Shown here: positions 1 to 5,501 of the stretch, piece by piece
How the letters are laid out: each line of letters starts with the position of its first letter
Numbering within the stretch: position 1 is the first letter of the stretch
Assembly: GCA_902782625.1 (NCBI GenBank)
Contig: CACZNZ010000460.1
Span: 1-5,501, forward strand
Reading direction: 5' to 3'
Origin: an uncultured Lachnospiraceae bacterium
GTDB lineage: Bacteria; Bacillota; Clostridia; Lachnospirales; Lachnospiraceae
Length of the DNA stretch: 5,501 nt
Notes under the pieces: model-generated
Seen by the model: only the letters and a program-made list of their open reading frames with translations
The model's database searches: none
What the model was told of the DNA's origin: nothing
Translations under genes and position numbers: made by a program

Positions 1-2259
1 ACATTTTTGATTAATGTTATGCGTAATGAGATCTTTCGGAAAGGAAAGGCCTATACAACCTTTATCGAATCGACGCCGGAGCTTTTTGAGACGCATTATA
101 AACTGGACCGTACCACAAAAATCCTTGAATTCCTGGCCAATAAGATGGTAAATGTCAATCCAGGTCCCAAGCCTTATCTGGAGTCCAGAATTGTTCCGGA
201 AATAGATCTTTCCAAGAAGATTTCCGGAACCCGTGATGAATTCCTGAGGCTGGGTGCCAGAGAATTTGCCAGGAAGATTTACCGGACCAAAAAGCTGTAT
301 GTGACGGATACCACAATGAGGGACGGACAGCAATCCCTGCTGGCAACCAGAATGCGTACAAAAGAAGTGGCAGGTGCGGCAAGAGCGACCAACCTTTACC
401 TGAAAGACTCTTATTCGATTGAGGCTTGGGGAGGGGCAACCTACGATACCATGTACCGTTTCCTGAAGGAATCACCATGGAAGAGACTGGATCTTCTGCG
501 GGAACGTATGCCAAATGTCATGATCCAGATGCTGCTTCGGGCTTCCAGCCTAGTGGGATATAAAATCTATCCGGACAATGTGATCAAACATTTCATCAAA
601 GTATCGAGTGATCACGGTGTAGACATTTACAGGATTTTTGATGCCATGAACTCTATAGACAATATGGCCCTGCCGATTGAGGAGGTTTTGAAAGCCGGCA
701 AGATCGCAGAGGGAACGATTTGTTATTCGGGAGATATCATGGATCCCAGGGAGAAGAAATTCACGCTCGATTATTATATCAATAAAGCAAAACAGCTTGA
801 AGAACTCGGGTGCCATGTTATTGCCGTAAAAGATATGGCCGCTTTGTTAAAACCTTATGCGGCAAAGAAACTGGTTGAAGAACTCAAAGCGGAGCTTAAG
901 ATACCGATCCATCTTCATACACATGATACGACAGGAAACGGCATTGCTACGTATCTGATGGCAGCGGAGGCCGGTGTGGATATCGTGGACTGTGCGATTG
1001 GATCCATGAGTTCTCTGACCAGCCAACCATCCATGAATGCACTGGTGGAGGCACTGCGCGGCACACCTAGGGATACCCGCATCGATCCGGACGGTCTGCT
1101 GGTTCTCAATCATTATTATGAGCATGAAAGAAAAGCCTATAAGACATTTGAAAGTGATGTGAATTCTCCGAATCCGGAGATCTATAAATATGAGATACCG
1201 GGTGGCCAGTATTCCAATTTTGCAGCACAGGTCAACAGTATCGGATCAGGTGGAAGTTTTGATGAGATCAAAAGACTTTACAAAGAAGCCGATGAACTTC
1301 TGGGCGGAATCATCAAGGTGACACCGACGTCCAAATCCGTCGGAGATCTGGCGATTTTCATGCAGAAAAACCATCTGACCAAAAAGAATATCTTTGAAAA
1401 GGCACAGGATCTGATTTTCCCTGATTCTGTAGTCAGTTATCTGAAAGGGGAACTTGGACAGCCCGAAGGAGGATTCCCGGAAGAATTCCAGAAACTGGTG
1501 CTCAAAGATCAGAAACCGATCACCGTAAGACCTGGCAGTCTGATTCCGGATGAAGATTTTGATAAGATTGCCCGACACCTGCGGGAGCATTACTACATGG
1601 ATTCCATGGAAGATCCCGGTGTTATGGAGCAGAAAGTGCTCAGCTATGCGCTTTATCCGAGAGTCTATGAGGATTACTGTGAGCATTTCCAGGCTTATAA
1701 TGATGTCAGCAAACTGGAGAGCCATGTGTATTTCTATGGTCTAAGGCCGGGAGAAGAGACGGTCATCCAGATCGAAGACGGAATCGATACGATCATCAAA
1801 TTCATCAGTGCCTCCGAGGCGGATGAAAAAGGCATGAGAACTTTGCAGTTTGAGGTAAACGGATTCCTGAGGGAAATCACGATCCTTGATAAAAGCTTTG
1901 AGGTAAAGGCAGATAACCGGCTTAAGGTCGATCCGCGTAATCCGGGACATCTCGGTGCCGTACTGTCCGGAAGAATCTGCGATATCGGCATCAAGGTGGG
2001 AGATCATGTAAACAAAAATGATCCTCTGATGGTGATCGAAGCGATGAAATTAGAGATGACCGTCACTTCCAAAGTAAGTGGTACGGTCGAAGAAATCTAC
2101 GTAGAGGAGGGAGATGAGGTCAACGAAGATACCTTGCTTGTCACCTTCTCTGTAGATCCTGATCAAAGAAAAGAAGAGTATCATCCGAACCTGCCGGAGA
2201 TGGATCTGAGCAAGCTCGATGATGATGAACTGAAAGTGATTCCGGGACAGGATCAGTAA
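1..2259 (+). CDS. pyc: Pyruvate carboxylase, C-terminal part (5' end outside window)
   Basis: This enzyme carboxylates pyruvate to oxaloacetate using ATP, bicarbonate and a covalently bound biotin, a cytosolic anaplerotic step. The frame is open from base 1, so the gene is cut by the window edge. 752 residues are visible of a family length near 1150, and most of the biotin carboxylase domain is missing. Visible residues 1-30 match the end of that domain (INVMRN, FIESTPELF). The carboxyltransferase barrel starts near 95 with DTTMRDGQQSLLATR (103-117). Its metal and substrate residues align with characterised pyruvate carboxylases: D108, K277 (carbamylated lysine, in VKDMA), H306 and H308 (HTHDTTGNG), Q111 and R180 (LLRAS) for pyruvate, and T441 (VTPTSK) as proton shuttle. 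The biotinyl domain spans about 644-718, with biotin lysine K683 in EAMKLEM. An acidic 34-residue tail follows. The full carboxyltransferase plus biotinyl layout fits pyruvate carboxylase; an oxaloacetate decarboxylase alpha subunit is less likely because of the biotin carboxylase remnant. Confidence 0.96.
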   Translation, partial: TFLINVMRNEIFRKGKAYTTFIESTPELFETHYKLDRTTKILEFLANKMVNVNPGPKPYLESRIVPEIDLSKKISGTRDEFLRLGAREFARKIYRTKKLYVTDTTMRDGQQSLLATRMRTKEVAGAARATNLYLKDSYSIEAWGGATYDTMYRFLKESPWKRLDLLRERMPNVMIQMLLRASSLVGYKIYPDNVIKHFIKVSSDHGVDIYRIFDAMNSIDNMALPIEEVLKAGKIAEGTICYSGDIMDPREKKFTLDYYINKAKQLEELGCHVIAVKDMAALLKPYAAKKLVEELKAELKIPIHLHTHDTTGNGIATYLMAAEAGVDIVDCAIGSMSSLTSQPSMNALVEALRGTPRDTRIDPDGLLVLNHYYEHERKAYKTFESDVNSPNPEIYKYEIPGGQYSNFAAQVNSIGSGGSFDEIKRLYKEADELLGGIIKVTPTSKSVGDLAIFMQKNHLTKKNIFEKAQDLIFPDSVVSYLKGELGQPEGGFPEEFQKLVLKDQKPITVRPGSLIPDEDFDKIARHLREHYYMDSMEDPGVMEQKVLSYALYPRVYEDYCEHFQAYNDVSKLESHVYFYGLRPGEETVIQIEDGIDTIIKFISASEADEKGMRTLQFEVNGFLREITILDKSFEVKADNRLKVDPRNPGHLGAVLSGRICDIGIKVGDHVNKNDPLMVIEAMKLEMTVTSKVSGTVEEIYVEEGDEVNEDTLLVTFSVDPDQRKEEYHPNLPEMDLSKLDDDELKVIPGQDQ

Positions 2260-2267
2260 GACAAAAG

Positions 2268-2273
2268 AAGGAG
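2268..2273 (+). promoter_or_regulatory. Ribosome binding site of the M18 aminopeptidase
   Basis: AAGGAG lies 6 bases before the ATG at 2280, inside the 20-base gap after the pyruvate carboxylase stop. It fixes the start of the aminopeptidase. The gap has no room for a terminator or promoter, so the two genes are probably co-transcribed. Confidence 0.85.
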
Positions 2274-2279
2274 AGAATC

Positions 2280-3656
2280 ATGAGAAAAAATGTTTGGCTT
2301 TCTTACGAAGAGAGCGATCTTGCAGCAATAGAGAAACTTAGTGAAGAATACAAAGCATTTATGTCGTCATGCAAGACAGAACGCGAATGTGTGGCATATT
2401 TTGCGGCAGCGGCGGAAAAAGAAGGATATCAGAATCTGGAGAATCTGATTGCATCCGGCACAAGGATAAAAAGCGGAGATAAGATTTATGCCCAGGGTAT
2501 GGGTAAAACCATTGCTTTTTTCGAGATTGGCAGTGAACCGGTAAGCAGCGGAATGAATATCCTATGTGCGCATATCGATTCTCCTCGTCTTGACATAAAA
2601 CAGGTTCCGCTCTATGAAGATACGGAACTGGCCTATCTGGATACCCATTATTACGGTGGCATCAAAAAATATCAGTGGGTGACGCTTCCACTTGCAATGC
2701 ACGGTGTGGTAGCTAAAAAAGACGGCAGTGTCCTTACCGTGAATATCGGGGAGGATCCGGAAGATCCCATCGTCTATATTACAGATCTTCTGATTCATCT
2801 TGGTGCAAAACAGATGCAGAAAAAAGGCTCGGTTGTCGTCGAAGGAGAAGCACTTGACATTCTGATTGGCAGTCGTCCGATAAAAGATCAGGAAAAGGAT
2901 GCGGTAAAAGCCAATATTCTGAAACTTCTTGAAGAAAAATATCAGATAGAAGAAGAAGACTTCATCTCTGCAGAGATCGAGGTTGTGCCGGCAGGACCGG
3001 CCAGAGACTGTGGCCTTGACCGCAGTATGATCGCTGCTTACGGACACGATGACAGAGTGTGTGCATTTCCTTCCTTCCAGGCGATGATGGAGATTCGTGC
3101 ACAAAAAAGAACAACCTGGTGTATCCTCGTAGATAAAGAAGAGATCGGCAGTGTGGGCGCGACAGGTTTTGAGTCCATGTTCTTTGAAAATGCGATTGCA
3201 GAACTTCTGGCTTTGGAAGGCGAGACCGGGAACCTTGCGGTTAGAAGAACCATGGCAAGGTCAAAGATGCTCTCATCAGATGTCAGTGCCGCCTATGATC
3301 CGGCTTATGCCGATGCATTTGAAAAAAGGAATGCAGCCTATTTCGGAAAAGGGCTTGTCATCAACAAGTACACCGGGGCCAGAGGCAAATCGGGATCGAA
3401 CGATGCCAATGCCGAATATTTAGGGGAGATCAGACGTATCTTTGATGAAAATCACGTTGCATTTCAGACGGCGGAACTTGGAAAAGTCGATTTCGGAGGA
3501 GGCGGTACCATCGCCTATATCGCAGCCCTCTATGGTATGGAAGTCGTGGACAGCGGCGTCGCGGTTCTGAGCATGCACGCACCTTGGGAGATCATCAGCA
3601 AGGCGGATCTTTATGAAGCAAAGAAAGGATATCTTGCATTTTTAAGAGAGGCGTGA
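2280..3656 (+). CDS. apeA: M18 family zinc aminopeptidase
   Basis: This is a cytosolic metallo-aminopeptidase that removes N-terminal residues from peptides. Family M18 enzymes are usually dodecameric with two metal ions per subunit. The 458-residue length fits the family. Expected active-site residues are all visible: H98 and D100 in AHIDSPRLD, D257 in YGHDDRVCAF (bridging metal ligand by alignment), E287 and E288 in DKEEIGSVGATG (catalytic base and metal ligand), D334 in LSSDVSAAYDP, and H433 in SMHAPWE. A glycine-rich loop (FGGGGT) precedes the last motif. YYGGIKKYQW near 122-131 and the length favour the bacterial apeA subgroup over apeB, so the symbol is a moderate-confidence choice. There is no signal peptide. 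ATG 2280 is supported by AAGGAG 6 bases upstream. It starts 21 bases after the pyruvate carboxylase stop and its own stop is entangled with the start of the next gene. Specificity (acidic versus broad) cannot be read from sequence. Confidence 0.93.
   Translation: MRKNVWLSYEESDLAAIEKLSEEYKAFMSSCKTERECVAYFAAAAEKEGYQNLENLIASGTRIKSGDKIYAQGMGKTIAFFEIGSEPVSSGMNILCAHIDSPRLDIKQVPLYEDTELAYLDTHYYGGIKKYQWVTLPLAMHGVVAKKDGSVLTVNIGEDPEDPIVYITDLLIHLGAKQMQKKGSVVVEGEALDILIGSRPIKDQEKDAVKANILKLLEEKYQIEEEDFISAEIEVVPAGPARDCGLDRSMIAAYGHDDRVCAFPSFQAMMEIRAQKRTTWCILVDKEEIGSVGATGFESMFFENAIAELLALEGETGNLAVRRTMARSKMLSSDVSAAYDPAYADAFEKRNAAYFGKGLVINKYTGARGKSGSNDANAEYLGEIRRIFDENHVAFQTAELGKVDFGGGGTIAYIAALYGMEVVDSGVAVLSMHAPWEIISKADLYEAKKGYLAFLREA
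3647..3651 (+). promoter_or_regulatory. Probable ribosome binding site of the zinc-finger protein
   Basis: AGAGG lies within the last codons of the aminopeptidase, 9 bases before the ATG at 3661 and 4 bases before the ATG of a two-codon frame at 3656. It is weaker than the sites before the aminopeptidase and polA. Translation of the small protein may therefore depend on ribosomes arriving from the aminopeptidase. Confidence 0.5.
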
Positions 3657-3664
3657 TGAAATGA
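3656..3664 (+). other. Two-codon ATG-AAA-TGA frame linking two genes
   Basis: The last A of the aminopeptidase stop (TGA, 3654-3656) is also the first base of an ATG (3656-3658). That ATG is followed by AAA and then TGA (3662-3664). This TGA overlaps the ATG of the zinc-finger gene (3661-3663) as ATGA. The arrangement is directly visible. That it acts as a reinitiation ladder or slows translation is an inference; it may be a chance product of a tight gene junction. Confidence 0.4.
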
Positions 3665-3990
3665 CGTGTCAGGAGACACAGAGAAAAATCATGAGTTTTA
3701 TCGATCGCCGGCTATCCAAAGCGGAGACGCAGGGATTCATCGAGCATGTCAGCTCCTGTTCGGAATGTATGGATGAACTGGAGATCAATTATATTATGAC
3801 AGCGGCGATGAGAGAGCTGGACGAGGGAGTCGAAGGAGAAACAGATTTTAAAAAAGCACTTCTTGAGGAACTGGATGAGCGTTATGAGGAGCTGGAACTG
3901 GAGAATGAACGGATCAATCTTCTCCTGATCGCTGTATTTGCGCTGATGCTAGTAGGATTATTTGCTTTCTTTTTCTGGTTTTTCTTTTGA
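3661..3990 (+). CDS. Small tail-anchored membrane protein with anti-sigma-type zinc finger
   Basis: This is a 109-residue protein of unknown role. Its N-terminus carries the zinc-binding anti-sigma pattern: C3, then H29-x3-C33-x2-C36 within a short helical domain (about 1-50), as in zf-HC2 proteins such as anti-sigma factors of the ECF class. Residues 62-86 are strongly charged and probably helical or coiled coil (EELDERYEELELENERIN). Residues 87-109 are one hydrophobic, Phe-rich segment (ending FAFFFWFFF) that runs to the last residue. The likely topology is a cytosolic finger held at the membrane by a C-terminal anchor, with no external sensor domain. No sigma factor gene lies beside it in the window, so it may bind another partner or be an orphan regulator. 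It starts 4 bases after the aminopeptidase stop, and ATG 3661 is the only start that keeps C3. The zinc-finger fold is well supported; the anti-sigma function is not shown. Confidence 0.85.
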   Translation: MTCQETQRKIMSFIDRRLSKAETQGFIEHVSSCSECMDELEINYIMTAAMRELDEGVEGETDFKKALLEELDERYEELELENERINLLLIAVFALMLVGLFAFFFWFFF

Positions 3991-4003
3991 CTCAGGATCG
4001 ATT

Positions 4004-4010
4004 AAGGAGG
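4004..4010 (+). promoter_or_regulatory. Ribosome binding site of polA
   Basis: AAGGAGG is a near-perfect Shine-Dalgarno sequence in the 24-base gap before polA. It ends 4 bases before ATG 4015, a slightly short spacing. It is the strongest translation signal in the window and confirms the polA start. Confidence 0.85.
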
Positions 4011-4014
4011 GAAT

Positions 4015-5501
4015 ATGGCAGATAAAATTATGCTGCTGGACGGGCACAGTCTGATGAATCGTGCTTTCTACGGCGTTCCGGATCTGACCAATGCCCGGGG
4101 ACAGCATACCAATGCGATTCTCGGGTTCTTAAATATGATGATTCATTATATGGAGGAAGAAAACCCAACGCATCTTCTTGTCGCATTTGACAGAAAAGAG
4201 GCAACCTTCCGCCATGAAATGTATAAAGATTATAAAGGCACGAGAAAGGGCATGCCACAGGAACTGCATGAGCAGGTTCCCGTCATGAAGGAAGTTCTCG
4301 CTGCCATGGAGGTTCCTGTTGTCACGCAGGCTGGTCTTGAAGCAGATGATATCCTCGGTACGATAGGTTTTGATGCGCAGGCCAGGGATTATGATGTGGT
4401 CATTGTTTCCGGTGACCGGGATCTGCTGCAGCTTGCTACAGACAGGATCAAGATTAAACTGCCCCGCACCAGGGGCGGCGTGACAGTTACAGAAGACTAT
4501 CTTGCTTCGGATGTACAAGGGCACTATGGCGTTACGCCTAAAGAGTTTATCGAAATGAAAGGCTTAATGGGAGATCCCTCTGATAATATTCCGGGAGTTC
4601 CGGGAATCGGAGAAAAGACTGCTGCAAAGCTGATCATGACATACCACACTATCGAGAATGCCTACGCACATATCGAAGAGGTCAAACCGAAACGGGCCAG
4701 GGAGAATCTGGAAGCTTATTATGACCAGGCAATCTTCTCCAGAGAACTCGCTACGATCAAGACAGATGCGCAACTGGAGTATCATTTTCAGGATGCCAAA
4801 GTGGGACAGCTCTTCAATGCGGAGTCATACAGACTGTTTAAAGAACTCGAACTCAGAAGTCTGTATGGATACTTTGAGGAGTCCGAGAAGGATGAAGATA
4901 ATATCTCTTTGCAGATTATACAAAACAAAGAGGGTTTGGATGCGTTATTTAATAAAATAACAAAACAAAATGTTGTTGGACTGGGTATCATTGGAGATGA
5001 AGAAAGCTGGAAAGGTCTGTCCTTTTCCTGGAAAGAGGATAAGATATCCAATGTCCTGGTTACAATAAACGAGGAAATCAACGAAGACTATATCAGAGAA
5101 GGAGTCCTGTCTGTCCTCAAGGAAGGGGTGCATTTGTATGTCCTTGATTACAAGGCCCTTCTTTATCAGGTGCCGGAGGCAAGAAATTATGAAGAACTGA
5201 TCGAGGATGCCGGAATTATGGCCTATCTTCTTTCACCTTTGCAGTCTTCTTACGAATATGATGATCTGGCCAGGGATTACCTGGGAAGGACCTATCCCTC
5301 TGCCAAAGAAATATTTGGGAAGAAAAAACCGGCGGATATTTTTGATGCAGAGGATGAAAAGATGCAGCAGTATGCCGCTCTTTTGTCCTATGTTCCGTTT
5401 ACAGTAGTGCCGATTCTTTCGCAGAGAGTCGAAGAAGACGGGATGAAGAATCTTTATGAGGAGATTGAAAGGCCTGTGGTTCCCACGCTTTATGATATGG
5501 A
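4015..5501 (+). CDS. polA: DNA polymerase I, N-terminal half (3' end outside window)
   Basis: DNA polymerase I fills gaps and removes RNA primers during lagging-strand synthesis and excision repair. 495 codons are visible of a usual 850-950, and the frame runs off the right edge. Residues 1 to about 290 form a complete 5'-3' nuclease domain. The metal-binding acids align with E. coli PolI: D9 (LLDGHS), D59 (AFDRKEATFRH), E109/D111/D112 (EADD), D134/D136 (SGDRDLLQL), and D187/D190 (GLMGDPSDNIPG). A helix-hairpin-helix follows at 194-206 (GVPGIGEKTA). Residues about 300-470 match the 3'-5' exonuclease fold, but the expected DTET motif reads VGLGIIGD (321-328), and the YAAEDAD motif reads YAALLSY (453-459). 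Proofreading is therefore probably absent, as in Bacillus and Thermus PolI. The text near 480-494 (EIERPVVPTLYDM) begins the polymerase domain; its catalytic motifs lie beyond the window. The start is set by ATG 4015 behind AAGGAGG. There is 24 bases to the previous gene and no terminator, so read-through from upstream is likely. Confidence 0.96.
   Translation, partial: MADKIMLLDGHSLMNRAFYGVPDLTNARGQHTNAILGFLNMMIHYMEEENPTHLLVAFDRKEATFRHEMYKDYKGTRKGMPQELHEQVPVMKEVLAAMEVPVVTQAGLEADDILGTIGFDAQARDYDVVIVSGDRDLLQLATDRIKIKLPRTRGGVTVTEDYLASDVQGHYGVTPKEFIEMKGLMGDPSDNIPGVPGIGEKTAAKLIMTYHTIENAYAHIEEVKPKRARENLEAYYDQAIFSRELATIKTDAQLEYHFQDAKVGQLFNAESYRLFKELELRSLYGYFEESEKDEDNISLQIIQNKEGLDALFNKITKQNVVGLGIIGDEESWKGLSFSWKEDKISNVLVTINEEINEDYIREGVLSVLKEGVHLYVLDYKALLYQVPEARNYEELIEDAGIMAYLLSPLQSSYEYDDLARDYLGRTYPSAKEIFGKKKPADIFDAEDEKMQQYAALLSYVPFTVVPILSQRVEEDGMKNLYEEIERPVVPTLYDM

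Noticed and set aside
7..9. TTG as the start codon of the pyruvate carboxylase frame
   Set aside because: The frame is open to base 1, and the residues here match the interior of the biotin carboxylase C-terminal region. The true start lies upstream of the window.
1246..1725. 159-residue open frame on the minus strand
   Set aside because: It lies wholly inside the pyruvate carboxylase coding region and its translation shows no recognisable domain. It is a shadow of the strong + strand gene.
2562..3104. 180-residue open frame on the minus strand
   Set aside because: It lies inside the aminopeptidase gene and overlaps its conserved metal-site motifs; the translation is Phe/His rich with no family resemblance.
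3959..3989. T-rich run resembling a terminator tail
   Set aside because: It encodes the Phe-rich membrane helix of the zinc-finger protein, is interrupted by C and G, and has no GC-rich hairpin before it.
3987..4016. Promoter-like TTGACT (3987-3992) with GAATAT (4011-4016), spacing 18
   Set aside because: The -10-like box overlaps the polA start codon, so transcripts would begin inside the gene and miss the strong Shine-Dalgarno. TTGACT also comes from the stop codon context of the previous gene. A chance match is likelier.
4129..4524. 131-residue open frame on the minus strand
   Set aside because: It is antisense to the conserved 5'-3' nuclease domain of polA and has no ribosome site or domain signal that I can see.

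Overview
The window is 5.5 kb of tightly packed bacterial DNA with four genes, all on the + strand. It reads as ordinary core genome of a low-to-mid GC Gram-positive of the class Clostridia, with a Lachnospiraceae-like gut anaerobe most likely. That placement is an inference from strong AGGAGG-type ribosome sites, the style of the pyruvate carboxylase and DNA polymerase I proteins, and AT-leaning codon use. No mobile element, CRISPR array, rRNA, tRNA or recognisable phage gene is present.

Layout: (1) 1-2259 is the C-terminal two thirds of a biotin-dependent pyruvate carboxylase, cut by the left window edge. (2) 2280-3656 is a complete M18-family zinc aminopeptidase with all expected metal-site residues. 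(3) 3661-3990 is a complete 109-residue protein with an N-terminal zinc-finger of the anti-sigma type (Cys, then HxxxCxxC) and a single hydrophobic helix that ends exactly at the C-terminus. (4) 4015 to the right edge is the N-terminal half of DNA polymerase I: a complete 5'-3' nuclease domain, then a 3'-5' exonuclease-like domain whose catalytic acids appear to be lost.

The gaps are 20, 4 and 24 bases. None holds a hairpin-plus-T-run terminator or a convincing promoter, so the four genes could share a transcript. They do not form an obvious pathway: anaplerotic carbon metabolism, peptide turnover, an unassigned small membrane protein and DNA repair. The junction between genes 2 and 3 is unusual: a two-codon ATG-AAA-TGA frame bridges the stop of one gene and the start of the next through single-base and four-base overlaps.

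I found no convincing new multi-gene system. The items most worth a second look are the tail-anchored zinc-finger protein without a partner sigma factor, the stop/start ladder in front of it, and the decayed proofreading domain of PolA with its AT-rich patch.
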